A stretch of 64,000 bases of DNA from an uncultured Verrucomicrobiota bacterium (GTDB lineage: Bacteria > Verrucomicrobiota > Verrucomicrobiia > Limisphaerales > UBA9464). Made by a program: the position numbers and the translations under genes. Below are positions 25,313 through 33,691 of this stretch, in pieces. Under the pieces are notes generated by a model. The model did not search any database. It had not been told where the DNA came from and worked only from the letters and a program-made list of their open reading frames with translations. The number at the start of each line of letters is the position of its first letter. Positions within the stretch are counted from its first letter, which is position 1. The stretch spans positions 1-64,000 of the forward strand of contig CAIVQH010000031.1 in assembly GCA_903907995.1 (NCBI GenBank). The letters are read 5' to 3'.

Positions 25313-26469
25313 GCGCCCAACCCGCCAACCCGCCCGGCGCAGCCGGCCCGACCACGGGGCGGAATCCTTTCGGCCCGCGCCTGCCCGGCCTCGACGGGCT
25401 GCGCGGCCTGGCGGCCGTATCCATCCTGCTGCTGCATTCGACCGGCTGCTTGGGCTGGCCCGACTGGAAGCCGCTGACCGAGGTGGTCAAGGCCTGCGGG
25501 CACACCGCCGTGCCGCTGTTCTTCGTGCTGAGCGGTTTTCTGATCACGCACCTGCTGCTCGATGAGGAGGAGCGCAACGGGCAGATCTCGCTGAAGAATT
25601 TTTATGCCCGGCGAGCCCTGAGAATCCTGCCCGCCTCGCTCTTCTATCTGGCGGTTCTGGCCGTGCTCACGCCCCTGCTGAAACTCTCCGTCGAATGGAT
25701 CGAGATCATCGCCTCGGCCACGTGGTGGCGGAATTTTCTCTACAACGGCTGGGCCGGCTGGGCGGTGCACCCGAGCGAGGGTGCCCATTATACCGGGCAT
25801 TACTGGAGCCTGTCGGTGGAGGAGCACTTTTATTTCGTGTGGCCGCTCCTGGTGATCTGGCTGCCGCGCCGCTGGCGGCTGCCGTTGCTGGGGTCGCTGG
25901 TGCTGCTGGTGCCCGTTTGGCGGGCCTGGGGCATGTACCGGCAGGGTTTTGGCGGCCTCAACTACTGGCGCACCGACTACATGCTCGACCACCTGCTGGG
26001 CGGGGCTTCGCTGGCCCTCCTGTTCCGCCTGGAAGACGCCCGGAAGTGGCTGCGCGCGCTGGCGTCAAATCCCGTGCTGGGGCTCGCCCTGGCGCTGGGC
26101 CTGATCACCCTTGTTTCCAGTGCCGAATTCCTGATCCATCATGGTGTCACCAACAAGATCAATACGCTGAGCGGCACCGTGCTGATGGTCGGTCTCGTGG
26201 TGCTGGTGGCCACGGCGGTGCAGATTCAAACTGGCTGGATCTACCTGGCCCTGAACAACCGGCTGATGCTCTGGCTCGGAAAAATCTCCTTCAGCCTGTA
26301 TCTCTGGCAGGAATTGTTCACCGGCCACGAGTTCCACGCGTGGCCTGAACAGGTTCCGGGAAACCTTGTCTGTGCCATGCTGGCCGCCACCGCGAGCTGT
26401 TATCTGATCGAACGTCCTTTCCTGAATCTCCGCGGTCGGTTTCATTCCCGTCCGCAATCCGTTGCATGA
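25309..26469 (+). CDS. Acyltransferase 3 family integral membrane protein
   Basis: 386 residues from a GTG that overlaps the miaB stop (GTGA). About ten hydrophobic helices. The N-terminal signature is LDGLRGLAAVSILLLHSTG with the conserved membrane His, followed by FFVLSGFLITHLLLDE and KNFYARRALRILPA. These define the acyltransferase-3 (OafA/YrhL-like) family, which O-acylates sugars or lipids of the envelope using a cytoplasmic acyl donor. No SGNH domain is fused at the C-terminus. It shares an operon with miaB and the next membrane protein. Confidence 0.88.
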   Translation: MSAQPANPPGAAGPTTGRNPFGPRLPGLDGLRGLAAVSILLLHSTGCLGWPDWKPLTEVVKACGHTAVPLFFVLSGFLITHLLLDEEERNGQISLKNFYARRALRILPASLFYLAVLAVLTPLLKLSVEWIEIIASATWWRNFLYNGWAGWAVHPSEGAHYTGHYWSLSVEEHFYFVWPLLVIWLPRRWRLPLLGSLVLLVPVWRAWGMYRQGFGGLNYWRTDYMLDHLLGGASLALLFRLEDARKWLRALASNPVLGLALALGLITLVSSAEFLIHHGVTNKINTLSGTVLMVGLVVLVATAVQIQTGWIYLALNNRLMLWLGKISFSLYLWQELFTGHEFHAWPEQVPGNLVCAMLAATASCYLIERPFLNLRGRFHSRPQSVA

Positions 26470-27008
26470 AGCTTTACGAACTCAGCCTGATCCTTGGCCT
26501 TGGCATGGTGCTGTCGCATTCCTGGGCGCTGCTCAAACCGGTCTCCGCCACCCATTGGCTGCGGCGCTTTTCGCGCAACCTACCGCTGGGCGTTTTCCTC
26601 ATGCTGGTCGCCACCGGCTGGTTCGAGTGGAACCTGATGAATGAAAACCTCGAGGACATCGCCCACTACAAGAACATCCTCCTGATCTTCTTTGCGGTGC
26701 TCGGCGGTGCCTGCTGCGTCTATGCCCAGGATTTCCTCGCAGTCCGCGGCCTGACCGTGCTGCTGCTGCTGGCGGCCAACTTCACCTGCGAAACGGCCCG
26801 ATGGCATCCCAGCCTCTGGCGCGACGCCATCACCGGCTGGGCCTATGTGTGGGTGCTGGCGGCGCTCTGGCTTTCGGTGCAACCGTGGCGGCTGCGCAAT
26901 TGGATCACCTGGCTCACCGCCACCGAGAGCCGCCTCAAGCAGGGCGCCTTCATCGGTATCGCGTGGGGCCTGTTGGTCATCGCCCTCGGGGTGACGGTGT
27001 TCCGCTGA
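26466..27008 (+). CDS. Membrane protein of unknown function
   Basis: 180 residues with about five hydrophobic helices (LILGLGMVLSHSWALL, LGVFLMLVATGWF, ILLIFFAVLGGACCVYA, LTVLLLLAANF, FIGIAWGLLVIALGV). The start overlaps the acyltransferase stop as ATGA, so the pair is translationally coupled. I do not recognise the family. A conserved-looking WFEWNLMNENLEDI loop lies between the second and third helices. It may help the acyltransferase or be carried along in the operon. Confidence 0.75.
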   Translation: MKLYELSLILGLGMVLSHSWALLKPVSATHWLRRFSRNLPLGVFLMLVATGWFEWNLMNENLEDIAHYKNILLIFFAVLGGACCVYAQDFLAVRGLTVLLLLAANFTCETARWHPSLWRDAITGWAYVWVLAALWLSVQPWRLRNWITWLTATESRLKQGAFIGIAWGLLVIALGVTVFR

Positions 27009-27024
27009 ACCGCTGGCGGGTGGG

Positions 27025-27060
27025 CAGTGGTCAGTGGGTCAGTAATCAGTAAAGCAGTGC
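27025..27060. repeat. Single arm of a short-unit repeat (CAGTAATCAGTAA type)
   Basis: GCAGTGGTCAGTGGGTCAGT followed by AATCAGTAAAGCAG, the same unit as at 16715-16850, lies between two convergent genes. No opposite arm is seen here. Confidence 0.6.
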
Positions 27061-27092
27061 TCGATTTCTCCCCGGCACCCCTGCTCCCCTGC

Positions 27093-28166
27093 CTACTTGG
27101 TCCCCAACCCGATCTCGTCCCGGAGGAAGCGGACACTTTTCTCCAGTTCCGCCTTCTGCCGCTCCTTGTCGTTGCCGTTGTACTGCTCGATGGGCTTGCC
27201 GCGCTTGGCAACTGCCACGAATTTGGCGAATTCAGACGCCGGCTTCTTCGGAAACACATCCCAGAACGACGGTTCCAAATAGGGGAAATCCACGACAAAC
27301 CCGCCGATGGTTTCGATGTTCACCGGAATGCCCGGGCAGAGCTGCGCGTAACGGGCGAAGTACGCCTTGAGATCGCACGCCGTGCCATCGCCGTGTGCCG
27401 TCCACTGGACCTTGCAGCCCTTGGGGGTCTCCCACACGGTGCCATCGCGCAGGCTCGTCGAGGCCGCGTAAGGCCCGAGCTTTTCCAGTGAGTCGGTGGG
27501 ATCTTCCAGCGTCCAGAGCGCGTTGCCCGAGTCCATGTTGGCCCCGACGTAATCGCGGCCGGCCGCCTCCATGAGGCTGATCAGCTCGGTGGCCGTCATG
27601 TCGCCGGCGTGGTTCTCGATGGTCACCTTGATGCCGGAATCCACGGCCAGGCTGCGCTGGGATTTGAGCACTTTGACCGTGTCGGCGATGCGGGCCTCGA
27701 TGCCGCCCGGCGTCTTGCGATCCTCCCGCGTGCCCAGGACGGCGCGGAAAATGTCGGAGCCGACCGCCTTGGCCAGCCGGATGCCGAGCGCCAGGTGTTC
27801 CTCGGCCGTACCCCAATCCTTCTTAAAGACCGTTGAGGTCGGGCAGATGCTCCAGGTGCCGAGCTGGATCTCGACGCCCTTGTCGGCGGCATACTTGCGC
27901 AGTTCGCCGGCGGCGCTTGTTTCCAGCGAGCCGAGCCCGGGCAGGTCGGTGATGAACAGCGTGTCGAGCTTCAGGCCGGCGGCGTAATCCACCAGCTCGC
28001 GGCCCTTCCAGCCAGAGGCGCGCACGGCGAAATTGTCCATGCCGAGCTTGATGCGTTTGCCCTTGGCGTCGAGCAGCGGCGCGGCGGCGGCGCGGGCGGG
28101 AAGCTGTGCGGCAGCCAGGCCGGCGGCGGCAAGGGTGGTCGTGGCCAGAAAATCACGTCGGTTCAT
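27093..28166 (-). CDS. Tat-exported sugar phosphate isomerase/epimerase-like protein
   Basis: 357 residues from the ATG at 28166, which places a twin-arginine signal at the very start (MNRRDFLATTTLAAAGLAAA). The mature part is an AP-endonuclease-2/xylose-isomerase-like TIM barrel: KLGMDNFAVRASGWKG, VTIENHAGDMTATEL (a Glu/His metal pair), ANMDSGNALWTLEDP, VQWTAHGDGTACDLK and NIETIGGF with another metal-ligand Glu. Exported barrel proteins of this type are very common in Verrucomicrobiota and Planctomycetota and probably act on sugars in the periplasm. Substrate unknown. Confidence 0.85.
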   Translation of the reverse strand: MNRRDFLATTTLAAAGLAAAQLPARAAAAPLLDAKGKRIKLGMDNFAVRASGWKGRELVDYAAGLKLDTLFITDLPGLGSLETSAAGELRKYAADKGVEIQLGTWSICPTSTVFKKDWGTAEEHLALGIRLAKAVGSDIFRAVLGTREDRKTPGGIEARIADTVKVLKSQRSLAVDSGIKVTIENHAGDMTATELISLMEAAGRDYVGANMDSGNALWTLEDPTDSLEKLGPYAASTSLRDGTVWETPKGCKVQWTAHGDGTACDLKAYFARYAQLCPGIPVNIETIGGFVVDFPYLEPSFWDVFPKKPASEFAKFVAVAKRGKPIEQYNGNDKERQKAELEKSVRFLRDEIGLGTK

Positions 28167-28236
28167 AGGAAAGCTGGCAGGAGTTGTCGCACGCAGAAAA
28201 TCGGACGGCAAGCGCGGGCCTCAGGCAACGCCAGTT

Positions 28237-28492
28237 TCGAAATTGGAAAACAGGAAAACAGGAAAGGAACTGCCGCCAATGGAAAACCGCTGTTCGTGCA
28301 GTCCCGTCGGAGAGCCCAGCTGAATGCAGGTCTCAGCTTTCCAGGGCTTTCAAGCGCCGCTACGCGACGCACGGCCGGGATGGCCCGGACCATGGGCCGA
28401 GGCCCATGGCTACTTTCACTCGGTCGCTCTGCGACCAAAAGCAGGGAGGACTGTTCCCTTCTGCTTTCCTGCTTTCCTGTTTTCCAGATTGG
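28237..28492. repeat. Short-unit inverted repeat with structured spacer
   Basis: Left arm 28237-28270 repeats GGAAAACAGGAAAACAGGAA. Right arm 28453-28492 is the reverse complement pattern (GCTTTCCTGCTTTCCTGTTT and TTCCAG). The spacer of about 180 bp contains further hairpins, notably the perfect palindrome CCATGGGCCGAGGCCCATGG. The unit matches that at 7744-7805. The element fills the space between the Tat-signal gene and the ferredoxin gene, ending about a dozen bases from the ferredoxin stop. I see no coding function in this stretch. Confidence 0.75.
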
Positions 28493-28501
28493 TCAATTCC
28501 C

Positions 28502-28789
28502 TCAATGCCCCGCCCGTAGCACGACCTCGCCCTTCAGTATCTTGTTGCAGCAGGTCAGCCGGAATTTCTCCGGGTCCTTGTTCCACTGGTCGAGCACGTC
28601 CAGCTCCTCGTCGGTCGGTTCGGAAAGGTTTTCCATCCCGCTGACCACCTCGGCCACGCAGGTGCCGCAGGAGCAGTTGAAACAGCCGGCCTCCATCTCC
28701 ACGCCGGCCGCCTCGCCGGCCTCGATGAGGTTTTCACCGTCAGAGACTTCGGCGGAGACGTTGGCGGGCAGGATGGTGATTTTGGCCAT
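28502..28789 (-). CDS. [2Fe-2S] ferredoxin, plant/adrenodoxin type
   Basis: 95 residues from the ATG at 28789 (MAKITILPANVSAEV). The beta-grasp ferredoxin fold is indicated by LIEAGEAAGVEMEAGC and the cluster motif CFNCSCGTCV with a distal ligand in LTCCNK, matching the spacing of [2Fe-2S] ferredoxins. The extra adjacent Cys residues are a little unusual. It would carry single electrons in the cytoplasm. It stands alone, divergent from the hybrid histidine kinase gene. Confidence 0.9.
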   Translation of the reverse strand: MAKITILPANVSAEVSDGENLIEAGEAAGVEMEAGCFNCSCGTCVAEVVSGMENLSEPTDEELDVLDQWNKDPEKFRLTCCNKILKGEVVLRAGH

Positions 28790-28911
28790 GGCAGATGGCG
28801 TCGTTGGACGCGACGCGAGACATAGCTCCTCGTGCCGTGAAGTCAAAGCGCGCAATTTCCCTGACTTGAGGCTTGGAGTTTTTCGGCGGACGCCTTAATT
28901 GGCCCCGTCCG

Positions 28912-31900
28912 ATGACGAGCACCAGCCAACCCGCGCCCACGCCCATCGGCGGCCCGTTCGACGACCTTGCGAACCTCGCCGCGCAGGTCGGCTTCGTGCC
29001 GGTCGCCATCGTGGCCCTCGCGGATGGCACGGATTTGCGCGTGGACGGTCAGTTCGGCCTGGGCAGCGCGGAACTTCCCACGGCGCTGAACTTTGCCCGG
29101 CGGGTGCAGGCGAGCCCTGACTGGCTGGAGCTCCGGGACGTGCCCGAAGGCGCCCCGGTCGGCCTGCGCTGGTTTGCCGGTCTGCCAGTACACAACAATC
29201 AGGGCGAGTTTCTCGGCGTGCTCGGCGTGCTGGACCGGGCGCCGCGCCGGCTCACCACCCGCCAGCGGGCCGGCCTGCAGACCATCGCGCACGAGCTCGT
29301 GATCCATCTCGACCTGCGCCGGCATGCCACCAGCCTGACCCGCGCCACCGAGGAGCACCGCCGCACCGAGGCCGCGCTGCGCAACAGCGAGACCTTCTTC
29401 GAGGCGCTGGTGGAAAGCCTTCCGCAAAACATCTTCCGCAAGGATCTCACCGGGCGCTTCACGTTCGTGAACCGGCGTTTCTGCGAGACCGTCGGCCGCT
29501 CCCGCCAGGAACTGATCGGGCTGACGGATTACGACCTTTTCCCGCGCGATCTGGCCGCCAAATACCATCAGGACGACGAACGCGTCCTGCAATCCGGCGA
29601 CCTGCTGGAAACGACCGAGGTCAACGTCACTCCCGACGGGGAATCGCACTGGTTTCACGTCATCAAGACGCCCCTGCTCGATGCCACCGGCCAGACGGTG
29701 GGGTTGCAGGGCATCTTCTGGGATGTGACCACCCAGCACCGGGCGCAGGCGGCGCTGGCTCACGAGCGCGATCTGCTCCGCGCGCTGCTCGATTCCGCAC
29801 CGGATGCGATCTACTTCAAGGACCGTGACTCGAAAATCATCCGGGCCAGCCGGGCGCTGGCCCTGAAATTCGGCCTCACCGACGCGCGCCTGCTCGAGGG
29901 CAAGACGGACCACGACCTGTTCTCCAAGGAGCACGCCGACACCGCCCTGGCCGACGAACGGCGCGTGCTCGAAACCGGCGTGCCGCAGCTCGGCTTCACC
30001 GAGAAGGAAACCTGGAAAGATGGCCGCGTCACCTGGGCGCTGACCAGCAAGCTGCCGCTGCGCGATTCCTCCGGGAAGATCGTCGGCAGCTTCGGCATCT
30101 CGAAGGACATCACGGAACTGAAGGCCGCGCAGGAACGGCTGGAGCAGGCCGAGGCCAACTACCGTGGCATCGTGGAAAACGCCGTCGAAGGCATCTTTCA
30201 GACGACGCCCGACGGGCACTACCGCAGCGCCAACCTCGCCCTCGCCCGCATCTACGGCTTCGACTCGCCCCGCGAACTGATGGCCAAGCGCACCGACATC
30301 GAGCACCAGCTCTATGTCGATCCCAACCGCCGCCACGAGTTCGCCAGCGCCCTCCAGAAGTCCGACAAGGTGGACAAGTTCGAGAGCCAGGTGTACCGCC
30401 GCGATGGCAGCGTCATCTGGATTTCGGAGAACGCCCGCGCCGTGCGCGATGCGCAGACCCGGCTGCTCTACTACGAAGGCACGGTCGAGGACATCACGGC
30501 CCGCAAGCGCGCCGAGGAGGAGCTGAACCGCGCCTACGCCGCCCTGGCGGCCGCCCGCGACGCGGCGGTGCAGAGCGCCAATTCCAAATCGCAGTTCCTC
30601 GCCAACACGAGCCACGAGATCCGCACGCCGATGAACGCCATCATCGGCATGACGCGCCTGCTGCTGGACACGCCTCTCACGGTCGAGCAGCGCGACTACG
30701 CCGAGATGGTGCGGGACGCCGCCCATTCGCTGCTCACGATCATCAACGACATCCTCGACTTCTCGAAGCTCGAGTCAGGCAAGGTCACCTTCGAGTCCGT
30801 CGATTTCGACCTGCGCGACACGATTGAGGACACCGCCGAGCTCCTCGCCGAGCGCGCGTACAGCAAGCAGCTGGAGTTCGCCTGCTGGATCGACCACCGC
30901 CTGCCCGCCGTCGCGTGCGGCGACGCCGGCCGCCTGCGCCAGGTCATCACCAACCTGCTGGGCAACGCGATCAAGTTCACGCCGCACGGCGAGGTCACCC
31001 TGCGGGCGGAGCTGGCCGGAGAAAGCGAGAGCGACATCACCCTGCGCATCGAGGTGAAGGACACGGGCATCGGCATCCGGCCGGAGGCGCAGGCGAAGAT
31101 TTTCGAGGCCTTCGAGCAGGCGGACGGCTCGACGACGCGGCGGTTCGGCGGCACCGGGCTGGGGCTGGCCATCAGCCGCCAGCTCATCGAGCGCATGGGC
31201 GGCAAGATCGGCCTGACGAGCGCCGAGGGAAAGGGCAGCGTGTTCTGGTTCACCGCGAAGCTGGGCCGCGCCGCTGCCGTCGCCGAAAGCCCGGCACCGG
31301 ACACCGGCACGGCCCGTCTGCACGTGCTCGTCGTGGATGATCACGCGGCGACCCGCGAGGCGTTGCGGCACGAGTTTGAGGTGCTGCCCGTGGATGCCGA
31401 ATTCAGTGTCACTGCGGGCGAGGCGCTGGACCTTCTGCGCCGCGCGGAACGGTCGGTCCGGCCGTTTGATGCGGTGCTGATCGAGCTGCAACCGCCGGAC
31501 ATGGACGGCCTGACGTTTGCCCACGAGGCACATTCCCTGCCTGGCCTGGCGTCACTGAGCGTCGTGCTGCTCGCCCCGCTGGGGCAGCGGCTCGATCCCG
31601 GCCTGCTGCGCACGGTGGGCGTGGCCGGGCACATCGTGAAGCCCGTCAAGCAGGCCCGGCTGCGCGAAGTGGTTGGCCGGCTGATCCGCGGTGAAAGCCT
31701 GCTCACCGCCGCCGACACGCGCCGCTTCAGCCAGAACGGATTGGCGGGCGCGGCGGCCAACACCCGCCAGCTGCGCATTGTGCTGGCGGAGGACAACGTG
31801 GTGAACCAGCGGGTCGCGCTGATCATGCTCAAGAAGCTGGGCCACTCCGCCACGCTGGCCGCCAATGGGCTGGAGGTGCTGGACCTGCTCGCCCGCCAGC

Positions 31901-32598
31901 AGTTGGACGTGGTGCTCATGGACTGCCAGATGCCCGAGCTGGACGGCTACGAGACGACCCGCCGGTTGCGGCGCGTCGAGGCCGACGGCGAGTTCGGCAA
32001 TCGCGCCCCGCACTACGTCATCGCGCTCACGGCCAACGCGATGGCGGGCGACCGGGAACGCTGCCTGGCCGCCGGCATGGATGACTTTGTCACCAAACCG
32101 CTCGACGAGGGGGCGCTCACCGCCTCGCTGAAGCGCGCCGCCAATTATCTTTCCGCCCTATCCGCCCCGAACCCGCTCGCCGCGAAACCATTGGCCGGCG
32201 CTCCTGCCCCGGCAGCGGCGGCGAGTGCCTCATCTCCGCCCGAGGATCTGCCCACGCTGAATCCCAAGGCGCTCGATGTGTACCGGATTCCCGAGGACCC
32301 CGGCGCGCTGGGGGAATTGATCGGGATGTTTCTCGGGGACATTCCTTCCCGGGTCGAGGCCATCCGCGCCGCGATCAGCGCCCGCGACATCGAGGCGTTG
32401 AAAGCCGCGGCGCACACGCTCAAGGGCAGCGCCGGCAACCTCGGCGGCCTGCGCCTCGCCAGCCTGTGCTCGGAGGTCGAAAAACTCACCAAGACCGGCG
32501 ATTGGGAAAGCCTCCGCGCACGCCTCGCGGAGATCGAGACCGAGGCCGCCCGACTGCTTGCCGCCCTGTCCAAAGTGGCGCAACAGCAGGCACAGTAG
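28912..32598 (+). CDS. Hybrid sensor histidine kinase with GAF, three PAS, two receiver and HPt domains
   Basis: 1,228 residues from the ATG at 28912. Domains in order: an N-terminal GAF-like sensor (about 1-145); three PAS/PAC modules (about 165-285, 290-415, 420-550; each ends in a GTVEDIT/GISKDIT-type strand); HisKA with the phospho-acceptor in NTSHEIRTPMNAIIGMT; HATPase with DTGIGI and GGTGLGLAIS; a first receiver in which the phospho-acceptor Asp is replaced by Glu (AVLIELQPPDMDG); a second, intact receiver (VVLMDCQMPELDG); and a C-terminal HPt with AAAHTLKGSAGNLG. There is no membrane segment, so sensing is cytoplasmic. The complete internal relay should deliver phosphate to an unlinked regulator; no partner is adjacent. 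Confidence 0.92.
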   Translation: MTSTSQPAPTPIGGPFDDLANLAAQVGFVPVAIVALADGTDLRVDGQFGLGSAELPTALNFARRVQASPDWLELRDVPEGAPVGLRWFAGLPVHNNQGEFLGVLGVLDRAPRRLTTRQRAGLQTIAHELVIHLDLRRHATSLTRATEEHRRTEAALRNSETFFEALVESLPQNIFRKDLTGRFTFVNRRFCETVGRSRQELIGLTDYDLFPRDLAAKYHQDDERVLQSGDLLETTEVNVTPDGESHWFHVIKTPLLDATGQTVGLQGIFWDVTTQHRAQAALAHERDLLRALLDSAPDAIYFKDRDSKIIRASRALALKFGLTDARLLEGKTDHDLFSKEHADTALADERRVLETGVPQLGFTEKETWKDGRVTWALTSKLPLRDSSGKIVGSFGISKDITELKAAQERLEQAEANYRGIVENAVEGIFQTTPDGHYRSANLALARIYGFDSPRELMAKRTDIEHQLYVDPNRRHEFASALQKSDKVDKFESQVYRRDGSVIWISENARAVRDAQTRLLYYEGTVEDITARKRAEEELNRAYAALAAARDAAVQSANSKSQFLANTSHEIRTPMNAIIGMTRLLLDTPLTVEQRDYAEMVRDAAHSLLTIINDILDFSKLESGKVTFESVDFDLRDTIEDTAELLAERAYSKQLEFACWIDHRLPAVACGDAGRLRQVITNLLGNAIKFTPHGEVTLRAELAGESESDITLRIEVKDTGIGIRPEAQAKIFEAFEQADGSTTRRFGGTGLGLAISRQLIERMGGKIGLTSAEGKGSVFWFTAKLGRAAAVAESPAPDTGTARLHVLVVDDHAATREALRHEFEVLPVDAEFSVTAGEALDLLRRAERSVRPFDAVLIELQPPDMDGLTFAHEAHSLPGLASLSVVLLAPLGQRLDPGLLRTVGVAGHIVKPVKQARLREVVGRLIRGESLLTAADTRRFSQNGLAGAAANTRQLRIVLAEDNVVNQRVALIMLKKLGHSATLAANGLEVLDLLARQQLDVVLMDCQMPELDGYETTRRLRRVEADGEFGNRAPHYVIALTANAMAGDRERCLAAGMDDFVTKPLDEGALTASLKRAANYLSALSAPNPLAAKPLAGAPAPAAAASASSPPEDLPTLNPKALDVYRIPEDPGALGELIGMFLGDIPSRVEAIRAAISARDIEALKAAAHTLKGSAGNLGGLRLASLCSEVEKLTKTGDWESLRARLAEIETEAARLLAALSKVAQQQAQ

Positions 32599-32713
32599 TC
32601 CTCGGGGTCATTTCGTAGCAGCCGACGTACGGAGGCTCCATTTTCCGTTTCGAATCAGAGCCTCCTCACGTCGGCTGTTACGAAACCGGAATAGGTTTCC
32701 ACACGGCAACAGA

Positions 32714-33547
32714 TCACACTGTCCGGCGCACAAACTCGCCGACGAACTTGGTGGCGAACGCCTCGCGCTGCTTGGCCAACTCGAGCACTTCCAGATGGGA
32801 CACGACCTGGCCCTTCCCGCCGAGTCCGGCGGCGGCGTTGGTGATGCAGCTCAACGCAGCCACCTTGAGCCCGCATTGCCGCGCCACGATCGCCTCGGGC
32901 ACCGTGCTCATGCCGACCGCGTCGGCGCCCAACGTGCGGAACGCGCGTATTTCCGCCGGGGTCTCGAAACTCGGCCCGCTCACGGCGAGATAAACGCCTT
33001 CGTGACATTTGACGCCGGCCGCCTTGGCCGCCTGTTTCAGCTTCGCGCGCAAGGTCGGCTCGTAGGCGGCGGTCAGGTCCACGAAGCGGTTCAGCCCGGC
33101 CGGCTCCGGCCCGCGTAGCGGGTTGGTGCCCATGAAATTGATGTGGTCCGTGAGCGCCATGAAGTCGCCGACGCGGAACTTCGCGTTAATGCCGCCCGCC
33201 GCATTGGTGAGCAGCAGCGTCTGCACGCCCAGAGCCGCCAGCACGCGCGTGGAGAAGGTAGATTCTACCAGCTCGAAACCTTCGTAGTAGTGTGCCCGTC
33301 CCGCCAGCAACGCCACCGGGATGCCCTGCCATTCGCCGATGATGAGCCGGCCCGCATGCCCCGGCACCGTGCCCACAGGAAAGCCCGGCAGATCACGATA
33401 CGGAAACTCGCGCTCCACGGTCACCGCCTGCGCGATCGCCCCAAAGCCGCTGCCGAGCACGATGCCCAGCTTGGGGCGAAGCTGCGTGCGCTGGGCGATG
33501 AGGGCGGCGGTCGTCGCGGGATTGGGCAGACGGTTCTTGGTTGGCAT
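32714..33547 (-). CDS. punA: Purine-nucleoside phosphorylase (trimeric PNP family)
   Basis: 277 residues from the ATG at 33547 (MPTKNRLPNPATTAALI). Family features: phosphate-binding GIVLGSGFG, PGHAGRLIIGEWQG, GRAHYYEGF, LTNAAGGIN, the base-binding EGVYLAVSGPSFETPAEI with Glu, GADAVGMSTVPEAIVA, and SCITNAAAGL with the catalytic Asn. It phosphorolyses purine nucleosides (mainly guanosine/inosine type) for salvage. A degraded copy of its first part lies at 35215-35443 in the same orientation, beyond the GloVer gene. Confidence 0.9.
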   Translation of the reverse strand: MPTKNRLPNPATTAALIAQRTQLRPKLGIVLGSGFGAIAQAVTVEREFPYRDLPGFPVGTVPGHAGRLIIGEWQGIPVALLAGRAHYYEGFELVESTFSTRVLAALGVQTLLLTNAAGGINAKFRVGDFMALTDHINFMGTNPLRGPEPAGLNRFVDLTAAYEPTLRAKLKQAAKAAGVKCHEGVYLAVSGPSFETPAEIRAFRTLGADAVGMSTVPEAIVARQCGLKVAALSCITNAAAGLGGKGQVVSHLEVLELAKQREAFATKFVGEFVRRTV

Positions 33548-33691
33548 CGCGGCTACAGTCTCGAAACTTGGGCCTTGAACTTCCATCACCAAATGGCGCG
33601 AGAGAGGCACCAACACCCGTAAACAATATACAATGCTTGCCTATTTGCGACTTGCAAAGCGGAGTAGCAAACGGGAAAACCAGATTGAGCA

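Noticed and set aside
28843-30726. 627-codon minus-strand frame opposite the histidine kinase
   Set aside because: Antisense shadow of the PAS region; no domain and no signal features.
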